In this document: piece by piece, positions 16,988 through 26,102 of the stretch
How positions within the stretch are numbered: the stretch's first letter is position 1
Layout: every line of letters starts with the position of its first letter
Source of the DNA: Ardenticatenaceae bacterium
GTDB taxonomy: Bacteria > Chloroflexota > Anaerolineae > Promineifilales > Promineifilaceae
DNA length: 64,000 bases
Direction of reading: 5' to 3'
Assembly: GCA_011525915.1 (NCBI GenBank)
Contig: WYBM01000100.1
Location: 51,377-115,376 of the forward strand
Translations under genes and position numbers: made by a program
Notes under the pieces: generated by a model
Seen by the model: the letters and a program-made list of their open reading frames with translations, nothing else
Database searches by the model: none
What the model was told of the DNA's origin: nothing

Positions 16988-18106
16988 TTATGGACCGAAA
17001 AAAGTCACAATTTTGTCTTCAAGCTCAATGAACCAAAGCGCAAAATCGGATCCATTCAGCAAGCCGTTGATGGTTGTTAATGAGCCGTTTAACATGAGGA
17101 AGGCAATAAAAATAAATAAAGCCCCACTCACCAGCTGGGTGGTGTGCAAATGAACGGCGGTGCGTTGACTGCCTGTACTGGTAAAGGTCCATAAAGCCGC
17201 TCCGGCCACGACCAACACCAGTAACCCAATGTCATGCCAAAGCGTAAAGGTCTGGCCGTCAAGAGCCGGGTAGGTGCGGAAAGCGTATTCGGCAACGGCA
17301 ACCATAATGCGCCAGATGGCCAGCCCCCAGATCAGCGCCACCAGAAACACGTGGGTGTTCCATTGCCAGCCTTTGCCGCGCAGAATCTTCCAGAAGGCGC
17401 TCTGGCGGCTCATGCGGCCGAAGAACGTGGAGACGACCAGCAGCGGAATGCCTAAACCCAGGGTATAGATGAAGAGCAGCGACATGCCGCGCCACACCGT
17501 TTCGGTGTAATAAGCCAGGGTGATGACGGTGCCCAGAATGGGACCAATACAGCTTGTCCAGCCAACGGCGAACGTGAGGCCAAAGAGATAAGAGCCACTC
17601 AGGGTGGCACTGCGTGGTTCTGCCCCGCCCTCGCCGCTGGTATCTATACCAGAAAACCCTTTGCCCAACAGGCTCAACACCCCCATGACCATGATCACTG
17701 AACCACCGACGATCATCAAAACATCCTGGTTGTCGCCTAAAACACGGCCCAGGGCAAAACCTACGGCGCCAAAGAGGGTAAAGGTGGTGGCCAGGCCCAT
17801 CATAAAGGCCAGGGTGTTAGAGGCAATTTGCGTGCGGCCACTTTGAAAGGCAAAGGCAAAGTAGGCGGTGAGAACCGGCAAGGTACAGGGGGAAACAAAA
17901 CTTAAAATGCCCGCACCAAAAGCCAATAGGGCCAACACGGGGAAGGGCTGTGTTTGCAGCCCTACTTGAAACTGGTTGGGGCTGCTGTTTTGGTTGAGGC
18001 CGCCAATGATGAGCAAGACCACGGCCGTGGTCACCACCCCAATGAGCAGCTTTTGACCATTGGAAAGGGCTTGAAACCGCCGGGGAAGTGATGTGGATTG
18101 TTGCAT
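16988..18106 (-). CDS. ccdA: Cytochrome c biogenesis protein CcdA-like thiol transporter
   Basis: 372 residues with about eight transmembrane helices, longer than the usual 220-240-residue CcdA because of an extra N-terminal helix (21-38) and two or three C-terminal helices. The paired redox Cys are in SFVSPCTLPVL (about 68-78) and GWTSCIGPILG (about 183-193). It moves electrons from cytoplasmic thioredoxin to the exterior TlpA-like partner encoded next to it. GGAG precedes the ATG. The gene follows ccmD after a 136-base gap. Confidence 0.87.
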   Translation of the reverse strand: MQQSTSLPRRFQALSNGQKLLIGVVTTAVVLLIIGGLNQNSSPNQFQVGLQTQPFPVLALLAFGAGILSFVSPCTLPVLTAYFAFAFQSGRTQIASNTLAFMMGLATTFTLFGAVGFALGRVLGDNQDVLMIVGGSVIMVMGVLSLLGKGFSGIDTSGEGGAEPRSATLSGSYLFGLTFAVGWTSCIGPILGTVITLAYYTETVWRGMSLLFIYTLGLGIPLLVVSTFFGRMSRQSAFWKILRGKGWQWNTHVFLVALIWGLAIWRIMVAVAEYAFRTYPALDGQTFTLWHDIGLLVLVVAGAALWTFTSTGSQRTAVHLHTTQLVSGALFIFIAFLMLNGSLTTINGLLNGSDFALWFIELEDKIVTFFGP

Positions 18107-18242
18107 TAATCTACTCCGTTCTTAAAAGATCATGCCGGTTAGGCCATGTGCCATCGGCTATTTTACGTACCTTAAGCTACCTAAAAGTATGCCTGGAATT
18201 TAAAACAGAAACGTAAAGCAGCCTACGTCCAAGACACGGCCG

Positions 18243-18449
18243 TTAAGTTTGCTCATCTTCCTGTAATAATTGCGCCATCAACTGTAAATCTTTTTGTAAG
18301 TTGCGCTGCCGCATGGCCAGCGTGCCAATGTATGCCAGGGCGATTAACCCCATAACCCCATACCCTAACATTAAATAATTATTAAATCGATGGGGATTAC
18401 CCACCTCCGATTGCCACAGGGGTAAGGTCAACATCCATAAAGTTAACAT
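18243..18449 (-). CDS. ccmD: CcmD-like small membrane protein
   Basis: 68 residues with one helix at about 27-47 (YLMLGYGVMGLIALAYIGT) followed by a charged coiled tail. In system I cytochrome c maturation CcmD is such a single-helix protein that stabilises the CcmABC-haem-CcmE complex. The position 2 bases after ccmC supports the call. Sequence alone would be too weak. Confidence 0.75.
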   Translation of the reverse strand: MLTLWMLTLPLWQSEVGNPHRFNNYLMLGYGVMGLIALAYIGTLAMRQRNLQKDLQLMAQLLQEDEQT

Positions 18450-18451
18450 GG

Positions 18452-19198
18452 CTATCCTCCTTGCAGGCGAGCGGCCACCCGCATTTTTAATGACGCTACT
18501 TCATCTTGCAACAGCTGCAGCCGCATACGGTTTACCAGCCAGGCCGCGTAAATCAGCGAAAACGAAACCACATTCACCATGAGGGTGATGCCCATTTTCA
18601 TGGAAGCCAGGCCTGGTTCAATATCTTGCAAACCCTCGGCTGCCCCCTGAGCGGATTCCAACGTGCCGCCAAACACCACCGGATGAATGTCACGCCAGAT
18701 GCGAATGCTCACATAAGCCAGGATGATAGAGACAAAGGCTACAATCACGTACACGGCCGCAAACCGCCCCCGTCGTTCTTCTTCCTCAATGGCTCCGCGC
18801 AGCATGAAGTAGGCCGCATAGGTCAACCAGGCGATGGTGATCAGGGTCAGGCGTGGACTCCACTCCCACCAGGTATTCCAGGCTGGCTTGCCCCAGACCG
18901 AACCGGCGGCGGTGGTAACTGTCAGAAACACCAGCCCTACTTCTACTGAGGACAAAGCAAGGGTGTCCCACCGTCGCTGGGGCTTGCGCAGGTACAAAAT
19001 TCCGGCTACCAGGGCCACAAAAAAGGCGATAGAGCCAACCCAGGCCGTGCCTACATGGAAATAAAAAATGCGCTGCACGTTGCCCATGGTGCGCTCCACC
19101 GGAGCATACAAAAATATGGTCGCAATGCTTATGATCAATGCCAGTAACGCCAGGACGTTTAAGACGCTAACGACTTTATTTAATCGCGAAATGGTCAT
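18452..19198 (-). CDS. ccmC: Haem exporter/handling protein CcmC
   Basis: 248 residues from ATG 19198, chosen because AAGGAG lies 9 bases ahead; the frame extends to 19243. Six transmembrane helices. The Trp-rich haem-handling motif is seen as WGKPAWNTWWEWSPRLT (about 104-120), and conserved His residues lie in YFHVGTAW (about 46-53) and in WRDIHPVVFGG near the fifth helix. CcmC attaches haem to CcmE in system I. A short coiled C-terminal tail is present. The gene lies between ccmB and ccmD. Confidence 0.9.
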   Translation of the reverse strand: MTISRLNKVVSVLNVLALLALIISIATIFLYAPVERTMGNVQRIFYFHVGTAWVGSIAFFVALVAGILYLRKPQRRWDTLALSSVEVGLVFLTVTTAAGSVWGKPAWNTWWEWSPRLTLITIAWLTYAAYFMLRGAIEEEERRGRFAAVYVIVAFVSIILAYVSIRIWRDIHPVVFGGTLESAQGAAEGLQDIEPGLASMKMGITLMVNVVSFSLIYAAWLVNRMRLQLLQDEVASLKMRVAARLQGG

Positions 19199-19226
19199 TT
19201 TACACACTCCTTCTGTAACGTATCGT

Positions 19227-19946
19227 TTAAGATTCCACCACAAAACGATAACTCAAAAAACCTACCGCCAAAATAGCCAGATCATAGGCTAATAATAATG
19301 AGAGACTGCTGCTGAGACGCCCGGCCTCTGGCTGCAAGGAGACGATCTCCGCTGTGGCAATGGCGGCTGGCAAGATCAGCGGCAGTACGATGGGCAGCAG
19401 CAAAATGGGTAACAGCACCTCGTGAGCGCGTGTCTGAATGGTCATAGATGTAATGAGGACGCCAGCCGCCACATAGCCAATGGTGCCCAGCAGCAGCACC
19501 AGCAGCGCCATAGGCTGCCAGAAGGGTTTGTTAAAAAAAATAGTGAACATGAAGATGAGAACGATCTCCAGCAGCAATGTAAATATGGTGACACTGATTA
19601 CCTTGGCCAGGTAAACGCCACGCCGGTCAATGGGGGCAATAAGCATGGCGTCGATGGTCTGGTTTTCACGTTCCAGGGCCAGGGAACGATTTAGCCCCAA
19701 GGTGCCAGCCAGGACAATGGTTGCCCATAACAAGCCGGTGGAAACTTCGCGGGCGGCGTCCAGGTCTGTGCTGAGGGCAAAATTAAACATGACGACCGTC
19801 ACCAGCGAAAACATGACCATAATACTCATAGTCTGGCGCGTGTGCTGTTCAATGCGTAAATCTTTCCAGACTATGGACCACACGGCCGTGCCGAAGCCAA
19901 AACGTGAAGATTGCAGAGCCGAGATCGTCTGGCCTGGTTTAGCCAT
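19227..19946 (-). CDS. ccmB: Haem exporter permease CcmB
   Basis: 239 residues from ATG 19946, with AAGGAA about 11 bases ahead; a GTG at 19967 is the alternative. Six hydrophobic helices and the CcmB-type loop RSLALERENQTIDAMLIAP (about 84-102) are recognisable. It is the membrane subunit of the CcmAB ABC transporter that releases holo-CcmE. The start overlaps the end of ccmA by 8 bases, implying translational coupling. Confidence 0.9.
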   Translation of the reverse strand: MAKPGQTISALQSSRFGFGTAVWSIVWKDLRIEQHTRQTMSIMVMFSLVTVVMFNFALSTDLDAAREVSTGLLWATIVLAGTLGLNRSLALERENQTIDAMLIAPIDRRGVYLAKVISVTIFTLLLEIVLIFMFTIFFNKPFWQPMALLVLLLGTIGYVAAGVLITSMTIQTRAHEVLLPILLLPIVLPLILPAAIATAEIVSLQPEAGRLSSSLSLLLAYDLAILAVGFLSYRFVVES

Positions 19947-20676
19947 AGGTCTTGTTTCCTTGGGCACTTATTACTTCTTTGTGCCCGGTATATTCAGCAT
20001 AAAGGGCCAGAAATTCGGCAGAAGTGATGGCCTGGCTGTTTAACTCACAAGCAATGGTGCCCCGATGCAGGATGGCCAGGCGATCACACAAATTCAGGCC
20101 ATGAACCAGGTCATGTGTAATCAGTAAAATGGTACGGCCGTGGGCCACCTCCCGCCGCAGCAAATCATCCAATAAATGAGAAGCATCCTGATCCAGGCCG
20201 GTATACGGTTCGTCCAAAAGCAGCACGTCTGGCTCATGCAGGGTAGCCCGGGCAATGGTCAGGCGCTGTACCATGCCGCGAGAAAAGGTTCGCACCGGAT
20301 CTCGCTGCCGGGCGGCCAGCCCCACTTGTTTGAGCGCTTGCGCTACCCGCTTTTCACTATCAGGTAATTGGTAGAGTCGGGCAAAAAAGTGCAGGTTTTC
20401 AGCGGCGGTTAAATCTCCATACAACATGGTTTGGTGTGAGACCAGGCCAATGTAACGGCGCACCTTGTCACCGTGCTGCGGCAGGGCCCAACCACCAATC
20501 TTAACTTCGCCAGCTGTGGGTTTCAGTAAGGTGGCTACAATCTTCATCAAAGTAGATTTGCCGGCACCATTAGGGCCTACAAGTGTCACAAACTCCCCAG
20601 GCTGCACATGTAAATTCACCCCGCGCAGCACCATATTCATGCCATAATTCTTTACAATGCCAGAAAGCCAAATCAT
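19939..20676 (-). CDS. ccmA: Haem exporter ATP-binding protein CcmA
   Basis: 245 residues. ABC ATPase motifs are all present: Walker A GPNGAGKST at 34-42, signature TFSRGMVQR, Walker B VLLLDEP and the switch His in LLITHD. First gene of a minus-strand run ccmA-ccmB-ccmC-ccmD-ccdA-tlpA. It has a clear promoter whose -10 ends 7 bases before the ATG, without a ribosome binding site. ccmE, ccmF and ccmH are not in the window. The call rests on the neighbours, since the ATPase alone could be generic. Confidence 0.9.
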   Translation of the reverse strand: MIWLSGIVKNYGMNMVLRGVNLHVQPGEFVTLVGPNGAGKSTLMKIVATLLKPTAGEVKIGGWALPQHGDKVRRYIGLVSHQTMLYGDLTAAENLHFFARLYQLPDSEKRVAQALKQVGLAARQRDPVRTFSRGMVQRLTIARATLHEPDVLLLDEPYTGLDQDASHLLDDLLRREVAHGRTILLITHDLVHGLNLCDRLAILHRGTIACELNSQAITSAEFLALYAEYTGHKEVISAQGNKTYG

Positions 20677-20683
20677 AAGGTTA

Positions 20684-20711
20684 ATTGTAGATTGTTGTGC
20701 TTAGCTGGCAA
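20684..20711 (-). promoter_or_regulatory. Promoter of the ccm run, leaderless
   Basis: Minus strand: TTGCCA (20711-20706), 16-base spacer, TACAAT (20689-20684), 7 bases, ATG 20676. Confidence 0.6.
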
Positions 20712-20893
20712 GTGAATGGCTTATGCATGGGCTGCTCACCGTTACCCGAACGGGCTGAAGCATGAAGGGAACGTCGGCCGTTTATCATAAAAAGTGCATA
20801 AAAAAGAGATGGTTTTAGTACCAAAGTACTATGTCTCAACAGAGACAATTTGGTGGCAAAGGGCCAAATCCTGCTATTATGTCAATCGGGTAC

Positions 20894-20922
20894 TTGCCCA
20901 ATTGGGGTGCAACCCATATAAT
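20894..20922 (+). promoter_or_regulatory. Sigma-70-type promoter for the 20958 gene
   Basis: TTGCCC (20894-20899), 17-base spacer, perfect TATAAT (20917-20922), 35 bases before the TTG start. A near-palindrome with GTCTC/GAGAC arms lies upstream at about 20833-20848 and might bind a regulator. Confidence 0.65.
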
Positions 20923-20957
20923 GGCGACGATCTTTATGGGAAGAGGATTTTAGCAGT

Positions 20958-21773
20958 TTGATTCAAAACTTAACGGGTACAGTCACGCCCTGGATCTTGG
21001 GCACATTGTTGGTGCTTATGTTCCTGGCGTTAGCTATAGTTATCAAGTCGTGGCGCGAGGTAAAGAGTTCACCTTACTACTTTATGCGCCGTCAGGCTGA
21101 AAAACGACTCCAAACCTATTCGTTTGCCAGCCTGTGCCTGATAATGGCTACGGCCGTGACTGCTGCCTTCACCCTCCAGAAGCCTACAGAACATCAACCC
21201 TTGGTGGCGGTTTTGACAAATGCCAAACCAGCGACACAAGAGGTCATTGCGCTTTTAGAATCGGCGCCGGTGGTTCCTGTGCTTACCCAGAATGATTTGT
21301 CTCCCGAATCTATTTCCGCTGCCAACCAGCTTTTTGGGGAAGGTATTGAAGCCCGCACACAAGCTGCGCTGACCTTACCTGAAGAGTTTGCCCGGTTTGA
21401 ACCAACGGCGGAACTGGATGAAAATACCTTCCTGGGTTCCCTCGTTTTTTCCACAAAGATTGATGAAGATTACACACCTGTCAATCCCAAAACGCTTTTC
21501 TCTGTAGGCCGCTATACCCTGTATGCTACGTTTGATTATGAAGGTATGGCCGACGGCATGGCTTGGGCCTGGGTATGGCGGCATGAGGGCGAGGTGATCG
21601 ATGGGGGCAATGAATTATGGGCGTATGGGCAGGATGGCCCCGGGTATATCTATCTTAATCCTGAAGAAGGGTTCCGTGCCGGAAAATACTCGCTAGAAGT
21701 ATGGTTAAACGGGGAGCTGTTTACACGGGCAGACGTGACCATGACTGGCTCCGCCTTGTCATCAGGCAACTAA
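20958..21773 (+). CDS. Two-helix membrane protein with large exterior domain, unknown
   Basis: 271 residues from a TTG start with AGAGGA about 10 bases upstream; the first ATG (residue 21) would cut the first helix. Helices at 12-31 and 54-71 leave roughly 200 residues outside the membrane. The exterior part has an acidic, Pro-rich linker and then a beta-rich module (VGRYTLYATFDYEGM, GKYSLEVWLNGELF) resembling an immunoglobulin-like or carbohydrate-binding fold. No family is recognised with confidence. Confidence 0.65.
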   Translation: MIQNLTGTVTPWILGTLLVLMFLALAIVIKSWREVKSSPYYFMRRQAEKRLQTYSFASLCLIMATAVTAAFTLQKPTEHQPLVAVLTNAKPATQEVIALLESAPVVPVLTQNDLSPESISAANQLFGEGIEARTQAALTLPEEFARFEPTAELDENTFLGSLVFSTKIDEDYTPVNPKTLFSVGRYTLYATFDYEGMADGMAWAWVWRHEGEVIDGGNELWAYGQDGPGYIYLNPEEGFRAGKYSLEVWLNGELFTRADVTMTGSALSSGN

Positions 21774-21792
21774 ACAACATGACTTAACAGAT

Positions 21793-21828
21793 GCCTTACA
21801 CATGGTGTAAGCCTTACACATGGTGTAA
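21793..21828. repeat. Exact tandem pair of 18-bp palindrome-bearing units
   Basis: GCCTTACACATGGTGTAA occurs twice head to tail (21793-21810, 21811-21828). Each contains TTACAC and GTGTAA around a 3-base centre. It lies 20 bases after a stop codon. It could be an operator pair or a double hairpin. Confidence 0.7.
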
Positions 21829-21859
21829 CCGGTAACTGTAAAAAATAATAAACGCCAAT

Positions 21860-21888
21860 GGCCCGGTGACCCCGGTTTTTTTGTTTTT
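21860..21888 (+). terminator. Terminator-like hairpin with T-run
   Basis: Short CCGG/CCGG stem (GCCCGGTGACCCCGG) followed by TTTTTTTGTTTTT. Confidence 0.6.
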
Positions 21889-21904
21889 ACACTAGTACCA
21901 CTTT

Positions 21905-21992
21905 TCAGTAATCCGCAGCCAGCTATCCGTAGGGCCTAACGCCAGTAAATGTCTACTGAAAACTGGTTACTGACTTCTGATGACTGATACTA
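21905..21992. repeat. CAGT/ACTG array overlapping the murJ stop
   Basis: Read on the minus strand the array begins at the TAG stop of murJ (21992-21990) and runs TATCAGT-CATCAG-AAGTCAGTAACCAG. ACTG units in the other orientation follow. Confidence 0.7.
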
Positions 21993-23594
21993 GGAGCCGA
22001 ACCGGCCACGGCCGTACACTGCCAACTGCCGCAGTTCCTTTAACCGTAATCCCCAACATGCCAGCAAATAAACTACCCCACCCACAACACTGCCGATGAT
22101 GGCCTGCAGCCACAACGGGGTGGCCGCTAATTGTTGTAAGGTCCACCATGATCCCAGGGCCATCAAACAGGATGCTATGGACATCCGCCAGAGGCCGTCA
22201 AGCAAAACACGGCCGTGGATACCCCCCAACCGGCGCCGCAGCAGCCACAACAGCAGGCACACCTCTATAATGTTCGATACGCTAAAGCCTAACGTCAGAC
22301 CCCCTAATGGCGGCCAGCCGCGCTGCGGGAAAACGGTGAAAGCCAGCCAGGAACTCAACAGCCACATACATACAATTTGCACCCCCCCGGCCAGGACGGG
22401 GGTCAGGGTGTCACTTAGGGCGTAAAAAGCGCGGGCCACCACTTCCAGGGCTGTCAATGCCACCAGCCCCACGGCAAAAAAGAGTAACGCCCACTGCACC
22501 AATACGCTCCCTTCGGGCGTTACTTCACCCCGTTCAAACAGCAAAACAACCAGAGGTTGGCGCAGCAGCATGACCAATACAGAGGCCGGTAAGCCCAGAA
22601 ACAGCACCACGCGCAGGGAATCGGCCAGAATTTGCCGCAGATCGGCAAATGCCTGCCGTGCGGCCAGTGACGCCATCGTGGGAAAAGCGGCAATGCCCAG
22701 CGCCTGCCCAATGATGCCCTGTGGCAGTAAGATAATACGGGAAGCGGTAATCAGCGCCGGGTAACTGCCAATGACCATTAAATCTGTCAGATAGATAAAG
22801 AGGAATTTATTGATCTCACTAAATGAAAGACCAAGGACACGCGGCGCCATAAGTTTGAGTACTTGTAAGACACCGGGGTCATGTAGCGTGAACACGGCCG
22901 TATACCGGACCTGCTTTTGCCTTAACCCTGGCAGCTGCACCAGCAAATGCCCCAGCGCGCCCACAACCGTGCCGATGGCGAAACCCATTGCGGGTGTGGT
23001 GTCACTGAGAAACGGCCATACCAGGCCACCGGCAATGATGCCCAGCGTGTAAATGGTGGGTGCCAGCGCCGGCAGCAGAAAGTGCTGCCGGGCATTTAAG
23101 GCCCCCATGATCACCCCACTGACGCCAAAAATAATAGGCGAAAGCAGCATGATACGCATCAACCATACGGTTAAAGGCAAAATTTCCGGGAACTGCTTGA
23201 TCTGCTCGGCGGCAAAAAAGATCACAACCTGGGGGGCAAACAGCGCCATAAGGGCGCACACGGCCGTCATAACCACAAGCACCAGGTTGATAATGGCGGA
23301 AAAGAGCTGCCAGCCGCCACCTTCGTCCTCGTGTTCAAAATAAGCCGTGAAGGTAGGGATAAAGGCCGCGCCAATGGCCCCGCCCGCCAGAATGAGAAAA
23401 ATAGACTCCGGGAAACGATTGGCAATTTCAAAGGCGGCGGCCTGAGGCGTGTCAATACCCAACGTAGCCCGGACAATCACCTCGCGCAGCAAGCCCACGG
23501 CACGCGCCAGCAAGACCAGCGCGCCCACCAGCCCGGCCGCACGCAGCACCTGGCCACGGCCGTTGACGACTTTGTCTTCTTTGGGCATAGACAT
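21990..23594 (-). CDS. murJ: Lipid II flippase MurJ
   Basis: 534 residues with 14 predicted transmembrane helices, the MurJ/MOP-superfamily size. Signature segments include RAVGLLREVIVRATLG near 31-46, GGAIGAAFIPTF near 70-81 and GALNARQHFLLPALAP near 163-178. It flips lipid II across the membrane for peptidoglycan synthesis. No Shine-Dalgarno precedes ATG 23594, while TATAAT ends 8 bases before it. It is divergent from asnS. Confidence 0.92.
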   Translation of the reverse strand: MSMPKEDKVVNGRGQVLRAAGLVGALVLLARAVGLLREVIVRATLGIDTPQAAAFEIANRFPESIFLILAGGAIGAAFIPTFTAYFEHEDEGGGWQLFSAIINLVLVVMTAVCALMALFAPQVVIFFAAEQIKQFPEILPLTVWLMRIMLLSPIIFGVSGVIMGALNARQHFLLPALAPTIYTLGIIAGGLVWPFLSDTTPAMGFAIGTVVGALGHLLVQLPGLRQKQVRYTAVFTLHDPGVLQVLKLMAPRVLGLSFSEINKFLFIYLTDLMVIGSYPALITASRIILLPQGIIGQALGIAAFPTMASLAARQAFADLRQILADSLRVVLFLGLPASVLVMLLRQPLVVLLFERGEVTPEGSVLVQWALLFFAVGLVALTALEVVARAFYALSDTLTPVLAGGVQIVCMWLLSSWLAFTVFPQRGWPPLGGLTLGFSVSNIIEVCLLLWLLRRRLGGIHGRVLLDGLWRMSIASCLMALGSWWTLQQLAATPLWLQAIIGSVVGGVVYLLACWGLRLKELRQLAVYGRGRFGS

Positions 23595-23602
23595 GAGGGG
23601 GG

Positions 23603-23608
23603 ATTATA
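23603..23608 (-). promoter_or_regulatory. -10 box of murJ, leaderless
   Basis: Minus strand TATAAT, 8 bases, ATG 23594. Upstream TTTACC at 19-base spacing is a weak -35. Confidence 0.55.
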
Positions 23609-23697
23609 CGCGGTTCAAGCCCCCTGTGGTAAAATCCCTGGCCAGCGTGGGGCAGGCTGTGGGCTTGCACCACACACTACAAAGGCAGGAGTAAATT

Positions 23698-25035
23698 ATG
23701 GTCCCAACTATCCGTATTGAAAACATCGCCAGCTATGTTGGCCAGCAAGTGACCATTCAGGGTTGGCTTTACAACAGCACCCATAAAGGTAAGCTCATCT
23801 TCCTGCGGCTGCGTGACGGCAGCGGCATGACCCAGGGGGTGGTCTTTCGCCCTGACGTGGGTGACGACCTGTTTGAAATGCTCAAACAAATTGGGCAGGA
23901 AAGCTCTCTCATGGTCACGGGCACGGTGCGTGAAAACGAACGTGCCCCCGGTGTGCCCAAAGGGTATGAAGTAGGTGTGGAGCAAATTAAGGTGTTGCAA
24001 GAGACACACGAGTATCCTATCACCCCCAAAGAGCATGGTGTGGAGTTCCTGATGGATAACCGCCATTTATGGCTGCGTTCCAGCCTGCAATGGGCCGTGA
24101 TGCGTGTCCGCGCCACCATCAAACGAGCCATCATTGATTTTCTTGATGACGAGGGCTTCCTGAACATTGATACGCCTATTATTACCCCGGCGGCGGCCGA
24201 AGGTACCAGCACGCTGTTTGAAATAGATTACTTCGATGAAAAAGCGTTCCTGGCCCAAACCGGCCAGCTTTACAACGAGGCCAATATCGGCGCTTTTGGC
24301 AAGGTGTATTGCTTTGGCCCCACCTTTCGCGCCGAAAAGTCTAAAACGCGCCGCCACCTGGCCGAATTTTGGATGGTAGAGCCGGAGATGGCCTTTTTTG
24401 ACCTGGATGATTTGATGGCCTTTGAAGAACGCTTTGTGGAATACATTGTGCAAACCACCTTAGCCAGACGTGGGCCGGAATTGGAAATGCTGGAGCGAGA
24501 TACTACCGTTTTGGCGAACATCAAAGCTCCTTTCCCCCGCATGAGCTACGATGAGGCCGTAGCCCGCATCCAGGCCATCCGTGAAGCTGCCGATGATCCG
24601 GAATTGAAGGACCTGCTCCAGATTGAATGGGGCGATGATTTTGGTTCGCCGCACGAAACAGAGTTGGCCAAGCAGTTTGGCCAGCCGGTATTTGTATATG
24701 GTTATCCCACACAGGTAAAGGCGTTTTATATGGAGCCGTGGCCGGGCCGGCCGGAAGTGTGCAAGAGTGTAGACCTGCTGGCGCCCGAAGGGTATGGTGA
24801 AATCATCGGCGGCAGCGAGCGCATGAGCGACCCAGATGTACTGATGGCCGCCATTAAACGGCACGAACTGCCTTTGGAGCATTACGGTTGGTACGTGGAC
24901 TTGCGCAAGTATGGCAGTGTGCCCCACTCCGGCTTTGGCCTGGGGCTGGAGCGTACGGTGGCCTGGATTTGTGGCCTTGAGCATATCCGCCAGACCAGCC
25001 CCTTCCCGCGCACATTAAACCGGATGAAGCCCTAA
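23698..25035 (+). CDS. asnS: Asparaginyl-tRNA synthetase
   Basis: 445 residues with AGGAG 6 bases before the ATG. It charges tRNA(Asn). An N-terminal OB-fold anticodon domain (VTIQGWLYNSTHKGKLIFLRL, in two halves around 18-38) precedes a class II catalytic core. Motif 2 is FRAEKSKTRRHLAEF, and motif 3 is GFGLGLERTVAWICG near the C-terminus. The AsnRS-specific segment EGTSTLFEIDYF supports Asn over Asp specificity. GatCA in the same window is therefore more likely needed for Gln-tRNA. Confidence 0.95.
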   Translation: MVPTIRIENIASYVGQQVTIQGWLYNSTHKGKLIFLRLRDGSGMTQGVVFRPDVGDDLFEMLKQIGQESSLMVTGTVRENERAPGVPKGYEVGVEQIKVLQETHEYPITPKEHGVEFLMDNRHLWLRSSLQWAVMRVRATIKRAIIDFLDDEGFLNIDTPIITPAAAEGTSTLFEIDYFDEKAFLAQTGQLYNEANIGAFGKVYCFGPTFRAEKSKTRRHLAEFWMVEPEMAFFDLDDLMAFEERFVEYIVQTTLARRGPELEMLERDTTVLANIKAPFPRMSYDEAVARIQAIREAADDPELKDLLQIEWGDDFGSPHETELAKQFGQPVFVYGYPTQVKAFYMEPWPGRPEVCKSVDLLAPEGYGEIIGGSERMSDPDVLMAAIKRHELPLEHYGWYVDLRKYGSVPHSGFGLGLERTVAWICGLEHIRQTSPFPRTLNRMKP

Positions 25036-25039
25036 GTCG

Positions 25040-25092
25040 GTGATGAGAGAGGGAGATTGCCCGGTACGTTAAATCTCTAATCGCCCTCTTCT
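25040..25092. terminator. Imperfect hairpin after asnS
   Basis: AGAGGGAGATT pairs with AATCT and CCCTCT further on (25049-25092), with small bulges. It resembles a second intergenic repeat type seen near 9048 and 27988. Confidence 0.4.
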
Positions 25093-25099
25093 GCACGTT

Positions 25100-26083
25100 A
25101 TGCCTTCAAAAAAGCGTACCCGCTTGTTCGGGCAGATAGTGGGCCTGGGGATGATCGTTGCGGCCCTGCTGGTGCTGGCATTGATGTTTGTGGATGTGCC
25201 GGCTGTCTGGCAGGCACTGCGCCGCGCCAGACTGGTTTATGTGGGGGCATCGTCGCTGTTTTTGCTGGCGGGGCTGGCCTGTTTTGCCGCACGCTGGCGT
25301 TTTTTGCTGCAAGGCAAGCCAGGATTCTGGCACACCTTTCACGCCGGCAACATTGGTCATGCCGGGAATATCTTGCTGCCGGGGCGGGTGGGGGAACCAG
25401 GGCGCATTGTGGTGATGGGGCGGGACGGTACTGTATCTTATGCAGAAGCGACGTCCAGTTTTGTGGTGGAACGGTTGTTTGAACAAATCATGCGGCTGAT
25501 GGCGTTGATCACGGCCGTCGCTTTGGGCAGCGGGTTAAACATCACACCAGGCACTATGGTCACCAGTCTGTTATTTCTAGCGGTGATGTTTATGCTTATT
25601 TTCTGGCTGGTACGTAACCGGGAGATGACGCGGCAAAAGGGTACGGCCGTATTAAGCCATCTGCCACGTGTTACCCCAGAAAAGGCCGGCCGTTGGTTGG
25701 ATGAACTGCTAGATAACCTGCAATACGTGGCCTCGCTGCGGCGTGCCGCCCAGGTGATTGGTTGGTCACTGTTAAGTTGGGGCTGCTTCTGGGTATTCTT
25801 TTACTTCACGCTGTTGGCATTGGGCAGCCCTATTCTACCAGCCAATTGGCTGCCCATGTCCATGGGTGCCCTGGCGCTATCACCGCCCTCCGCGGCCACA
25901 CAGCCAGGGCTATTTCATGGATCGGTGGTGATTCCGCTTGCGGCCGTTGGTTATGATATAGAAATGCTCACGGCCTACACCATTCTGCTGCATATCATTG
26001 AAATGTTCTGGATGGTGCTGCTGGCAATCTGGGGGCTGGCGCAGACAGGGCTCTCTGTTTCTGCCGTCATTCGCCATGGGTAA
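25100..26083 (+). CDS. Lysylphosphatidylglycerol synthase TM-region (UPF0104) protein
   Basis: 327 residues with about eight transmembrane helices. Typical segments are FAARWRFLLQGKP, GHAGNILLPGRVGEPGRIVVMGR (shown here in two parts around 82-104) and SSFVVERLFEQ. It matches the flippase-like transmembrane half of MprF/aminoacyl-PG synthases without the transferase domain. Such standalone proteins are thought to act in lipid or glycan flipping. The exact substrate is unknown. Confidence 0.8.
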   Translation: MPSKKRTRLFGQIVGLGMIVAALLVLALMFVDVPAVWQALRRARLVYVGASSLFLLAGLACFAARWRFLLQGKPGFWHTFHAGNIGHAGNILLPGRVGEPGRIVVMGRDGTVSYAEATSSFVVERLFEQIMRLMALITAVALGSGLNITPGTMVTSLLFLAVMFMLIFWLVRNREMTRQKGTAVLSHLPRVTPEKAGRWLDELLDNLQYVASLRRAAQVIGWSLLSWGCFWVFFYFTLLALGSPILPANWLPMSMGALALSPPSAATQPGLFHGSVVIPLAAVGYDIEMLTAYTILLHIIEMFWMVLLAIWGLAQTGLSVSAVIRHG

Positions 26084-26102
26084 GCCGCACCAGACCACCC
26101 CA

